Positions 1 through 6,935 are shown, numbered from the stretch's first letter. The stretch: DNA of 7,919 bases from Acidobacteriaceae bacterium (GCA_030040175.1 JASHUF010000385.1:1-7919); one strand, 5' to 3'. Made by a program: numbers and translations. The notes: generated by a model not told the origin, from the sequence alone.

Positions 1-2427
1 CTGCGCCGCGCCGGGAGCGCCGGTGAGCGGCAGGCTCTTGAGGTCGGCCAAGGTATCCATCCGATATTGCGGCGCCTGGATGGCGATCTGATAGCTGACG
101 CCGTTGCGCGGGTCGAGATAGAAGTTGGGACTGGTCTGGAAGCTGCCGCTCAAAGCCACCAGCAGGCTCTGCGCTACGTTCTGCTGCGTCAGGCCAAGCT
201 CCTGCGCCCGCGTGCGGTCCACATCCACGGTGAGGTTGGGATAGTTGAAAGGCTGCTGGATGCGCGCATCGGCGGCGCCGCGCACGTAACGCACGTCGTT
301 GAGCATGCGCTCGGCCAGATCGCGGTTGGCGTCGAGATCCGGACCGACGATCTCGATGTCAATGGGAGCGGCAAGGCCGAAGTTGAGAATCTGGGTGACG
401 ATGTCGACCGGCTGCTCGTAAAACTCCACGCCCGGATAGTCCCGGGCCAGCACCTTGCGCAGCAGGGCAACGTACGCTTCGGTGGGATGGTGCCTGGGAG
501 CGAGCTGCACCTGGATGTCGGCGTCAGCGGGGCCGACGGGCGCCGAGGTCGAGTAAGAGAGATTCAAGGACGAATAGGGCAGGCCGATGTTGTCGATGAT
601 GGTGACCAGCTCGTCGGCGGGGATCTGCTCGCGGATGGTCTGGTCGATGCGGTCGCAAAGGGCGGCTGTCTCTTCGATGCGCGTGCCGGTATGCGCGCGG
701 ATGTGAAACTTGAACTGGCCGGCATCGACGGAGGGGAAAAAATCCTGGCCCAGCTCCGGCGTGAGCGCCAGCGAGGCCAGCATGAGGGCAAGAAAGAGCA
801 GAAGAAAAACGCCGGCGTGATCCACGCAGAACGCGAGCTGGCGCGCATAGAAATGGCGCAGCCGCTCGAACTGCGATTCGAAGGCAATCTGAAAGCGCAC
901 CAGGGGATTGCGGCTTTTCTTTTTGCGTTCCATCTCGGCGTCGTCGTGCTCCTTGAGCAGGTAGCGGGCCATGGTGGGCACCACGGTGCGCGAGAGCAGG
1001 TAGCTGGCGAGCATGGCGAAGACCACGGCTTCGGCCAGGGGAACAAAGAGATAGCGCGCCACGCCGCTCAGCAGGAACATGGGCACGAAGACGATGCAGA
1101 TGGAAAGGGTGGAAACCAGCGCCGGCGTGGCGATCTGGGCTGCGCCGTCCAGGATCGCCTGCTCGATCTCCTTGCCCGCCTCGAGATTGCGGTTGATGTT
1201 TTCAATCTCCACGGTGGCGTCGTCGACCAGGATGCCGACGGCCAGGGCAAGCCCGCCCAGGGTCATGATGTTGACAGTCTCGTGGAGAACGTAGAGGGCG
1301 CAGAGCGAGCAGAGAATCGAAAGGGGAATCGACACGGCAATGATGAGCGTGGAGCGCCAGCTGCCGAGAAAGACCAGAATCATGATTGCGGTGAGGCAGG
1401 CAGCGATAATTCCCTCGCGCACCACGCCGTTGATGGCGCTGCGCACGAAGATCGACTGATCGGAGACGGGGCTGATGTGGAGCGCAGGCGGCAGCTCGCC
1501 CTGGACGTAAGCGATCTTGTCGCGCACGCCCTTGATAATGTCGAGCGTGGAGGCCGAGCCGGTCTTGAGGATGTTGATCAGCACGGCTCGTTTCCCGTTC
1601 ACGTGCACAATATTGGTTTGCGGCGGATAGCCGTCGCGCACGTGGGCTACGTCGCGGATATAGACCACGGCGCCGTTCACGGCCTTGACCGGCATGTCGT
1701 TGAGCGCCTCGATCAGCGACGGCGCCGAGTTGGTCTCCACCTGGTACTCGAAGCGGTCGAGCTTGATGGTGCCCGAGGGGGCGATGACGTTCTGGCTGGT
1801 GATGGCGGTGACCACGTCGGCGGGCGACAGGCCCCGCGCCTCGAGCGCTTGCGGATCGAGATCGACCTGAATCTGGCGCTGCTTGCCGCCGTAGGGATAG
1901 GGCTCCTGCGCGCCTTCGATGGTGGCCAGTTGGATGCGGATGGTGTTGGTGGCCAGGTCGTTCAGCTGCTGCTCGTCCAGGCCCTGGCCGGCCAGGCCGA
2001 GTTGCAGCACGGGGACACTCGAGGCGTTGTACTGGATGATGAACGGGGGAAGGGACCCCGGTGGAAGCGCGCGCAGTTCCACCTGGCTGATGGCCGTGAC
2101 CTGAGCCACGGCTTCGCCCACATTTACATGCGGCTGGAAGAAGATCTTGATGACTCCCACGCCCACCAGAGACTGCGATTCGATGTGCTCGATGTCGTTG
2201 ACCGTGGTTGTGAGTCCACGCTCGGCGGGTGTGACGATGCGGTCGGCCATCTGCTCAGCCGAGAGGCCGGAGAAATTCCAGACCACGGTGACCACGGGGA
2301 TGTCGATGTTGGGGAAGATGTCCCTCGGCATCGAGGCGATGCTGAAGATGCCAAGGATGAGAATAAGGAGCGCGAAGACGACAAATGTATAAGGCCGCCG
2401 CAGCGCAAGCCGGACAATCCACATCAT
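1..2427 (-). CDS. RND-family efflux transporter permease subunit (HAE-1/AcrB-like), C-terminal part beyond window
   Basis: This is the inner-membrane pump of a tripartite RND system, which exports hydrophobic compounds or drugs using the proton gradient. The window holds residues 1-809 of an expected 1,030-1,060. The frame is open to base 1, so the truncation is only the window edge. Visible parts are TM1 (about 12-32), the conserved FPNIDIPVVTV start of the first porter domain (38-48), TM2-TM6 (about 338-482), TM7 (about 536-556) and much of the second porter domain. TM4 carries the VDDATVEIEN motif with D402 and D403, the proton-relay aspartates of AcrB; this favours HAE-1 over metal-exporting CzcA types. 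The start is ATG at 2427, directly followed by a second ATG; an in-frame TAA at 2446-2448 excludes a longer protein. No adaptor (HlyD/AcrA) gene lies upstream, so the partners are probably downstream, off the window. The substrate cannot be inferred. Confidence 0.96.
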   Translation of the reverse strand, partial: MMWIVRLALRRPYTFVVFALLILILGIFSIASMPRDIFPNIDIPVVTVVWNFSGLSAEQMADRIVTPAERGLTTTVNDIEHIESQSLVGVGVIKIFFQPHVNVGEAVAQVTAISQVELRALPPGSLPPFIIQYNASSVPVLQLGLAGQGLDEQQLNDLATNTIRIQLATIEGAQEPYPYGGKQRQIQVDLDPQALEARGLSPADVVTAITSQNVIAPSGTIKLDRFEYQVETNSAPSLIEALNDMPVKAVNGAVVYIRDVAHVRDGYPPQTNIVHVNGKRAVLINILKTGSASTLDIIKGVRDKIAYVQGELPPALHISPVSDQSIFVRSAINGVVREGIIAACLTAIMILVFLGSWRSTLIIAVSIPLSILCSLCALYVLHETVNIMTLGGLALAVGILVDDATVEIENINRNLEAGKEIEQAILDGAAQIATPALVSTLSICIVFVPMFLLSGVARYLFVPLAEAVVFAMLASYLLSRTVVPTMARYLLKEHDDAEMERKKKSRNPLVRFQIAFESQFERLRHFYARQLAFCVDHAGVFLLLFLALMLASLALTPELGQDFFPSVDAGQFKFHIRAHTGTRIEETAALCDRIDQTIREQIPADELVTIIDNIGLPYSSLNLSYSTSAPVGPADADIQVQLAPRHHPTEAYVALLRKVLARDYPGVEFYEQPVDIVTQILNFGLAAPIDIEIVGPDLDANRDLAERMLNDVRYVRGAADARIQQPFNYPNLTVDVDRTRAQELGLTQQNVAQSLLVALSGSFQTSPNFYLDPRNGVSYQIAIQAPQYRMDTLADLKSLPLTGAPGAAQ

Positions 2428-2441
2428 AAGTCTGGTACCCG

Positions 2442-2447
2442 CTCCTT
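2442..2447 (-). promoter_or_regulatory. Ribosome binding site of the RND gene
   Basis: The minus strand reads AAGGAG here, 14 bases before the ATG at 2427. The match to the Shine-Dalgarno sequence is strong but the spacing is longer than the usual 5-10 bases. It overlaps the in-frame TAA that closes the frame upstream, which fixes the start. Confidence 0.6.
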
Positions 2448-2545
2448 AGGGCTCGTTCCTTGATCGGCGCCGTGGCGGCCCGCATTCCCCCCGCCGGGAT
2501 ACCCCTACCCTACTCGCCTTGGGCCAATTCCCCGCAGCCACGGTG

Positions 2546-2557
2546 CGGTTCGAACCG
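2546..2557. promoter_or_regulatory. 12-bp perfect palindrome upstream of the RND gene (possible operator)
   Basis: CGGTTCGAACCG is a perfect 12-base palindrome about 120 bases upstream of the RND start codon. RND pumps are often controlled by dimeric repressors such as TetR or MarR proteins that bind such sites, but no regulator gene is in the window. It overlaps the terminator-like hairpin at 2551-2580, so part of the symmetry may belong to that structure. Confidence 0.2.
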
Positions 2558-2580
2558 GCGCGCCGCGCGGTTTCGTTTTT
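2551..2580 (+). terminator. Terminator-like hairpin facing right
   Basis: CGAACCG (2551-2557) pairs with CGGTTTCG (2568-2575) with a single bulged T, around a 10-base GC-rich loop, and is followed by five Ts (2576-2580). This is the shape of an intrinsic terminator for rightward transcription. No rightward gene lies to its left in this window, so it could stop antisense transcription or be a chance structure. Confidence 0.3.
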
Positions 2581-2714
2581 GGATGATCCGGAGCCGGAGA
2601 TTTCGTCCCCAAGTCAACGCTGCCGGCCGGCGCCGATTTCCGCGGACGGTCCCGGAAGGATCGGCCGCCGGGCACGATGCAACCAGGACAGCCCGTACGC
2701 GAAAATTCCCAAAC

Positions 2715-2745
2715 GGCCGGAGGGCGAATCGCCTCCCCTCCGGCC
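2715..2745 (-). terminator. Strong GC-rich hairpin downstream of gpx, weak terminator candidate
   Basis: GGCCGGAGG (2715-2723) and CCTCCGGCC (2737-2745) form a perfect 9-bp stem. An alternative fold contains an inner GGCG-AAT-CGCC hairpin (2723-2733). On the minus strand it is followed by a partly T-rich tail (GTTTGGGAATTTTC), so it could end the gpx transcript, but the tail is interrupted. It could also be a leader structure of an mRNA reading into the RND gene. Confidence 0.3.
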
Positions 2746-2803
2746 AGGTCCGAAAGAATCTACAATGGTAGTCGAAAGACGAGGCACACGTACCGGCAAA
2801 GAG

Positions 2804-2823
2804 AAGCGGCGCGCCGCTTTTTT
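2804..2823. terminator. Intrinsic terminator candidate, possibly bidirectional
   Basis: AAGCGGCG-CGCCGCTT (2804-2819) is a perfect 16-base palindrome that can fold as a 6-bp stem with a CGCG loop. On the plus strand it runs into six Ts (2818-2823). On the minus strand the stem is preceded by As and followed by CTCTTT, so it could also stop the leftward gpx transcript about 90 bases after its stop codon. Ending gpx is the more natural role, although the better T run faces right. Confidence 0.45.
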
Positions 2824-2859
2824 AAGACGATCCGGTGCGCAGAAAAGATACATTTTCGA

Positions 2860-2876
2860 CCGCGGGCATCCCGCGG
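2860..2876. other. 7-bp GC hairpin just after gpx
   Basis: CCGCGGG (2860-2866) and CCCGCGG (2870-2876) form a perfect 7-bp stem with a CAT loop, about 33 bases past the gpx stop on the minus strand. No T run follows on either strand, so it is not a classic terminator. It could stabilise the 3' end of the gpx mRNA. Confidence 0.35.
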
Positions 2877-2908
2877 TGTGAGAAGCGGCGGCGCAGGTCT
2901 AAGGACGG

Positions 2909-3442
2909 CTAGGCCTCCGGCCGGGGCTCCCGGAGCAGGTCCTCGATGGCTCCGGCAAGGCTTGCCGGCGGTGTGGCGGGCGAGAATCGCGCGGCCACCC
3001 GTCCGGAGCGGCGGGTGAGGAACTTCGTGAAGTTCCAGGCGATTCGGCCGCGCGAAAGTAAGCCGATGGCTCCGCGTTTCTCCCCTTTCAGAAACCGGTA
3101 CAAGGGATGGGCGCGCGCGCCGTTCACCTCGATCTTGGCGAAGAGGGGAAAACTGACGCCATAGCTTTCCCGGCAGAAGGCGCCGATCTGGGCCGCTGTG
3201 CCCGGCTCCTGCCGGCCGAACTGGTTCGAGGGGAAGCCGAGCACGGCGAAGCCGCGATCGCAATATCGGCGATGCAGCGCTTCCAGGCCTGCGTATTGCG
3301 GCGTGAAGCCGCAGGCGCTGGCCGTGTTCACGATGAGCAGCACGCGCCCGTGAAACTGGTCGAGGGCGATGGTGCGCCCATCGAGGAGCTCCGCGGAAAA
3401 ATCGAAGACCGTTCGGGCCGTTTCGCGGGCCGGTTGATCCAT
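2909..3442 (-). CDS. gpx: Glutathione peroxidase-family (thiol) peroxidase
   Basis: This 177-residue protein has the usual length and full catalytic set of the Gpx family, which reduces hydrogen or organic peroxides. The peroxidatic cysteine is C44 in NTASACGFTPQY (39-50), Q78 lies in FPSNQFGRQEPG (70-81), and W136-N137 lie in WNFTKFL (136-142). C44 is an ordinary cysteine codon, not selenocysteine. C90 in AFCRESYGVSFP matches the resolving cysteine of yeast-type enzymes that use thioredoxin, so a thioredoxin-dependent peroxidase is likely despite the family name. There is no signal peptide, so it should act in the cytoplasm. I chose ATG 3442 because an ideal ribosome binding site precedes it. 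A longer frame to 3553 would add 37 low-complexity residues before the family's normal N-terminus. It is divergent from bamA and upstream of the RND gene in the same direction; the roughly 480-base hairpin-rich gap argues against one operon. Confidence 0.95.
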   Translation of the reverse strand: MDQPARETARTVFDFSAELLDGRTIALDQFHGRVLLIVNTASACGFTPQYAGLEALHRRYCDRGFAVLGFPSNQFGRQEPGTAAQIGAFCRESYGVSFPLFAKIEVNGARAHPLYRFLKGEKRGAIGLLSRGRIAWNFTKFLTRRSGRVAARFSPATPPASLAGAIEDLLREPRPEA

Positions 3443-3450
3443 CGGGCTTA

Positions 3451-3457
3451 CTCCTCT
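3451..3457 (-). promoter_or_regulatory. Ribosome binding site of gpx
   Basis: The minus strand reads AGAGGAG, 8 bases before ATG 3442. This is near-ideal and decides between the short start (3442) and the longer open frame beginning at 3553. Confidence 0.75.
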
Positions 3458-3582
3458 GCCGCGCCCTGGCCGGCGGCTGCTTGCCGGGACGAATTCCTCC
3501 GCGGAGCGCGGTGTCCTGTTCGGCACATGCGCGTCTAACGAGCATACTGCCAAGCGCCGGCAAGAGGGCGCGGGGATTCGCT

Positions 3583-3617
3583 CCGCCTCGTTCCGGCAGC
3601 CCGCCTCGTTCCGGTAG
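3583..3617. repeat. Tandem 17-bp direct repeat, two copies, 18-bp period
   Basis: CCGCCTCGTTCCGGCAG (3583-3599) is repeated as CCGCCTCGTTCCGGTAG (3601-3617) with one base between copies and a single C/T difference. It lies about 140 bases upstream of gpx and about 280 bases upstream of the proposed bamA promoter. An 18-base period is not a whole number of helical turns. It may be a recent small duplication or a paired protein-binding site. Confidence 0.8.
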
Positions 3618-3656
3618 ACTGTGGGATGGGTGCTCGATCAACCTCGCTTGCCCGCG

Positions 3657-3676
3657 CCATCGGCCCTGCCCGATGG
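3657..3676. repeat. 7-bp inverted repeat with 6-base spacer
   Basis: CCATCGG (3657-3663) and CCGATGG (3670-3676) are perfect inverted copies around CCCTGC. It could be an operator half-site pair or a small hairpin. No T run follows, so it is not an intrinsic terminator. Confidence 0.5.
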
Positions 3677-3893
3677 AGGAACGGGATGGCGATGGGTTTA
3701 TCCCGGCCGGCAGGCGGCGAGCGCGGCAGAAGAAAATGATTGGGGCGTTGCTCCTTTCTGGGTGGAGCCGCCGGCGATACTCCGGGTTCGCGTTCGCCTT
3801 TTGGGAAACGCGGCGTGCGCGGCCTCACCCTGCATCGAGAGGAGAAGCGCGCTGGGGAAGGGACGGTTGCCGCGCCCGTTGGAACTCCGGCGG

Positions 3894-3923
3894 TTGGGGA
3901 GTCTCGCCGCCGTCCAATATAAT
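3894..3923 (+). promoter_or_regulatory. Sigma70-like promoter for bamA
   Basis: TTGGGG (3894-3899) and a perfect TATAAT (3918-3923) are separated by 18 bases, predicting transcription from about 3930 and a leader of about 150 bases before ATG 4080. The -10 box is exact in GC-rich surroundings, while the -35 keeps only its TTG core. An overlapping GGAACT (3881-3886) followed 15 bases later by TCTCG (3902) faintly resembles an ECF/sigma-E promoter, but the spacing and -10 are poor. Confidence 0.55.
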
Positions 3924-4079
3924 CATCTTTCCTCGATGCAGGACGAGACTTTGAGCAGTGAGGGTTTGCAAATTCATTTCGTGACGCTGAACTATGGACC
4001 GCACCAGTACTCTTTGTGCTCCCCGCGGGGCTTGAGCCCGGTGACGGTCAGGCACACCTTCCCCTCTCGCGCCGCCCGC

Positions 4080-6935
4080 ATGCTTACCCGCGCGCTGGTT
4101 GTGGTCCTGCTGGCCCTTGCGACCGGAGCCGCACTGGCCCAGACCCCGCAGACCATCTACGATATTCGCGTCATCGGGAACCGCCGCATCCCGAAGGAAA
4201 CCATCCTCGCCCGGCTCTTTACCCATCCGGGCGATACCTACGATCCCATCTCCATCGAGCGGGACTTCAATTCCCTCTGGAACACGGGCTACTTCGAAGA
4301 CCTGCGCATCGAGCGCGAAGATACGGAGAAGGGCATCATCCTGAACATCTTCGTGCGCGAGAACCCCTACATCCGCGAGATCAATTACAAGGGGCTGAAT
4401 ACCATTACGCAGTCCGACATCCTCGACCGCTTTAAGAAAGAAAAGGTGGATCTGACGGTCGACAGCCAGTACGATCCCACCCGCATCAAGAAGGCTGAGG
4501 CGGTGATCAAGGAGATGGAGGCCGAGCACGGGCACCAGTTCGCCACCATCAAGACCGAGGTAAAAACCATCCCCCCGGCTTCGGTGCAGGTGAACTTCAA
4601 CGTTAAGGAAGGGCCGGTGGTGAAGGTGGGCAAAATCCAGTTCACCGGCAACACCCACCTGAGCGCGCTCTATTTGCGCCGCTCGATGAAGAACCTGAAG
4701 CCCATCGGCATTCCCTATTCCATCATCTTCGAGGACCTTTTCCCGCAAACCTACGACTCGTCGAAACTCGAAGAGGATACGGAGCGGGTGCGGCAGGCGT
4801 ACCGCGACAAGGGCTACGCGAATGCCGCCGTGGAGACGCCCAAGACGCAGATTCGCGACCAGGGTGGTCTGAACTGGTTTACCTTCCGGCCCAACAAGGG
4901 CAAGCGTATCGACATCCTGCTGCCCGTCGAGGAGGGCGGACGCTACCGCTTGGGGACAATTACCTTCTCTGGCGACGTGGCGGGACGAAACCTGAAAGCC
5001 CTGCGCTCGACATTTCCAGTCAGGGACGGCGACTGGTTCAACGCCACCGATATCGGGAAGGGGCTGGACAATCTGAAGAAGGCCTACGGCGCCAACGGCT
5101 ACATCAACTTCGGCGCCATCCCCAAAATCAGCTACGACGACCAAAAGCACACTGTCTCGCTCGACGTTAACATCGACGAAGGCAAGCAGTTCTTCGTTTC
5201 GCGGATCGAGTTCCAGGGCAATACCATTACCCGCGACCGCGTCATCCGCCGCGAACTGATGCTCGACGAGGGCTCGGTCTACAACTCCCAGCTCTGGGAG
5301 TACAGCCTGCTGCGCCTCAACCAGCTCGAATATTTCGAGCCGCTGCGCGTCGACCAGGATTCGACTGCGATCCAGAACGCCGACGCGGGGACGGTGGAAC
5401 TTCTGCTGAAGGTGAAGGAGAAGGGCAAGAATTCGATCGGCATGAACGGCGGCGTGAGCGGCCTTTCCGGCGCCTTTATCGGCTTGAATTACCAGACCAA
5501 CAACTTCCTCGGCCTGGGCGAAACGCTCAGCCTGCAGGCCAACCTGGGCTCGATCAGCCGGCAGTTCCTGTTCGGCTTTACGCAGCCCTACATTCGCAAC
5601 CGCCCCGTCAACGTGGGATTCCAGGTCTTCAACCAGAAGCAGGACTACAACGCAGCCAAGAACTACCAGGCCACCACGGGCGCGTCGGTGAACCTGACGG
5701 CGGCCGAGAAATCGCTGACGCAGAACTACAACCAGGCTTCAGACGGCTTCAACTTCTCCATCAGCTATCCCCTCAAGCGCCACGCCTTCCAGCGCGTGGG
5801 CTTCACCTATTCCTGGACGCGGTCTACGATTACGGCCTTCAGCACCGCCTCGCAGACGTTCTTTGACACCATCGCCTTCCGTTCGGGCGTGCAGGCATCG
5901 AATCCGCTCGCCGGCATCATCAACAGCTACGTGTCGCTGAGCTACGCCTACAACACCGTCAGCAACCCGCTGCGCCCGCGCACGGGCAAGGAATACACCG
6001 CCGCGGTGCAGGTTTCCGGTCTGTGGGGCAACGTGCGCTACCTTGAACCGCTGGTGGCCGCCGAGCGCTTTATTCCCATGCACTACCTGATTCCTTCGGC
6101 GACCGGTCACAATGTGCTCGGACTGCGCGCGCAGCTGGGCTACGTGGCCGGCTGGGGCGGCGATGTGGCTCCGCCCAACAACCGCTTCTACGCCGGCGGC
6201 GAAATGGAGCTACGCGGATTTGATGTGCGCGGGGCGACTCCGTATGGGTACGTGCCCACGCGCGTCAACATCCAGCTCACCAACCCCGACGGCTCGTGCG
6301 TGCCGCAGCAACCCAACAACCTGGCTTACACGGCGTGCATTCAAGTGCCGATACCGGTCTACGGAGTGGCTTCGATCGGCGGCGATACGCAGCTCACCAG
6401 CAACGCCGAGTACCGCATCCCCGTCGTGGGGCCGTTCACCTTCTCGCTGTTTGACGATTTCGGCATCGATACGGCCATCGATCACAACCAGTTGAAGCAG
6501 AGCCCCGAGGGCTTCGCCACGCTCACGGCCCCGCTCTACGGCTGTCCGGTGTACAACAACGGCTCCTGCGAGGGAGGCATTCCCGGCTCGCATGTGGGCT
6601 TTAAGGAAAACATCCGGCCCATCTCCGGGACCAACCTGGTGCCGCGCATGTCGACAGGCGCGGAACTCTCCGTGCTCATGCCCGTGGTCAACGCGCCCTT
6701 CCGCCTGTTCTATGCATGGAATCCGCTGCGCCTGTACGAGACGCCGTACTGCAACGAGGTAAGCCTGGCCCTCAAGCAGGGCAGCTGCACGGCCCAGCTG
6801 ATCACGCGCGCCATGTTCCCGCCCGGCGGCGCCGGCGACTATACGTATGAGGAGTCCATCCAGGCTTACGGTTCGCGGTATGTCTTCCGCGAGCCGCGCA
6901 AAACCTTCCGGCTGACGATTTCGACCACGTTCTAA
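4080..6935 (+). CDS. bamA: Outer membrane protein assembly factor BamA (Omp85 family)
   Basis: BamA is the outer-membrane core of the BAM complex, which folds and inserts beta-barrel proteins. The 951-residue product has a signal peptide (about 1-20, cleavage near ALA-QTPQ). Five POTRA domains follow at about 24-94, 96-178, 181-286, 288-367 and 371-447. Each starts with a family pattern such as IYDIRVIGNRRIP or FFVSRIEFQGNTI. The third is enlarged. The barrel spans about 452-951, has the RGF signature of loop 6 at 712-714, and ends in TFRLTISTTF, a C-terminal beta-signal with terminal Phe. The only six cysteines of the mature protein form three close pairs in the barrel. ATG 4080 gives a normal signal peptide but lacks a clear ribosome binding site. 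GTG 4041 would add 13 residues (several Arg) and remains possible; ATG 3936 sits almost on the predicted transcription start. ompH/skp follows in the same direction. Confidence 0.97.
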   Translation: MLTRALVVVLLALATGAALAQTPQTIYDIRVIGNRRIPKETILARLFTHPGDTYDPISIERDFNSLWNTGYFEDLRIEREDTEKGIILNIFVRENPYIREINYKGLNTITQSDILDRFKKEKVDLTVDSQYDPTRIKKAEAVIKEMEAEHGHQFATIKTEVKTIPPASVQVNFNVKEGPVVKVGKIQFTGNTHLSALYLRRSMKNLKPIGIPYSIIFEDLFPQTYDSSKLEEDTERVRQAYRDKGYANAAVETPKTQIRDQGGLNWFTFRPNKGKRIDILLPVEEGGRYRLGTITFSGDVAGRNLKALRSTFPVRDGDWFNATDIGKGLDNLKKAYGANGYINFGAIPKISYDDQKHTVSLDVNIDEGKQFFVSRIEFQGNTITRDRVIRRELMLDEGSVYNSQLWEYSLLRLNQLEYFEPLRVDQDSTAIQNADAGTVELLLKVKEKGKNSIGMNGGVSGLSGAFIGLNYQTNNFLGLGETLSLQANLGSISRQFLFGFTQPYIRNRPVNVGFQVFNQKQDYNAAKNYQATTGASVNLTAAEKSLTQNYNQASDGFNFSISYPLKRHAFQRVGFTYSWTRSTITAFSTASQTFFDTIAFRSGVQASNPLAGIINSYVSLSYAYNTVSNPLRPRTGKEYTAAVQVSGLWGNVRYLEPLVAAERFIPMHYLIPSATGHNVLGLRAQLGYVAGWGGDVAPPNNRFYAGGEMELRGFDVRGATPYGYVPTRVNIQLTNPDGSCVPQQPNNLAYTACIQVPIPVYGVASIGGDTQLTSNAEYRIPVVGPFTFSLFDDFGIDTAIDHNQLKQSPEGFATLTAPLYGCPVYNNGSCEGGIPGSHVGFKENIRPISGTNLVPRMSTGAELSVLMPVVNAPFRLFYAWNPLRLYETPYCNEVSLALKQGSCTAQLITRAMFPPGGAGDYTYEESIQAYGSRYVFREPRKTFRLTISTTF

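Larger units (their letters stand above)
2428..2908. other. Non-coding region between gpx and the RND gene
   Basis: About 480 bases lie between the gpx stop and the RND start, both on the minus strand. Open frames here encode arginine- and proline-rich peptides with no recognisable domain and no convincing ribosome binding site, so I call no gene. The stretch holds several GC-rich hairpins (2551-2580, 2715-2745, 2804-2823, 2860-2876) and short palindromes at 2546-2557 and 2622-2631. A TTGACT hexamer on the minus strand (2612-2617) resembles a -35 box but has no acceptable -10 at 16-18 bases, so the RND promoter is not identified. Confidence 0.6.
3443..4079. other. Divergent intergenic region between gpx and bamA
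   Basis: About 640 bases separate the two divergent genes. The bamA frame happens to stay open back to 3621 and minus-strand frames also cross the region, but their products are arginine-, proline- and glycine-rich with no recognisable domain, as expected in GC-rich DNA, so I call no gene. The region contains a tandem repeat (3583-3617), an inverted repeat (3657-3676), a second inverted repeat CGGGAT...ATCCCG (3682-3687 and 3700-3705), a 10-base palindrome CTCCGCGGAG (3497-3506) in the gpx leader, a sigma70-like promoter (3894-3923) and a roughly 150-base bamA leader. No clear gpx promoter was found. Confidence 0.6.

Noticed and set aside
67..2463. A 798-codon open frame on the plus strand covering nearly the whole RND region.
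   Set aside because: It is the antisense shadow of the RND gene. The minus-strand frame gives a clear RND protein with membrane segments and the VDD motif, while the plus-strand product is rich in H, D, G and R with no recognisable domain. Long antisense frames are common in GC-rich genes.
2541..2565. GGTTCGAACC resembling the T-arm of a tRNA.
   Set aside because: The flanking bases do not form a 5-bp T stem around a 7-base loop and no other tRNA arms are visible.
2804..2876. Clusters of GC palindromes considered as a CRISPR array or a repetitive element.
   Set aside because: The palindromes differ in sequence and spacing; there are no repeated units, spacers or transposase genes.
2460..2881. 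Plus-strand frames of 103 and 120 codons between the RND gene and gpx, the first ending about 33 bases before a terminator-like hairpin.
   Set aside because: The products are Arg/Pro-rich with no domain and no good ribosome binding site. They look like chance open frames in GC-rich DNA.
3443..3553. A 37-residue N-terminal extension of Gpx.
   Set aside because: The near-ideal ribosome binding site and usual family length support the ATG at 3442. The extension is low complexity.
3621..4079. In-frame upstream extension of BamA by up to 153 residues.
   Set aside because: It would bury the signal peptide inside the protein and would run across the predicted promoter. The extension resembles no known domain.
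3825..5150. A 441-codon minus-strand open frame over the start of bamA.
   Set aside because: It lies opposite clear POTRA-coding sequence and gives no recognisable protein; a coding shadow.
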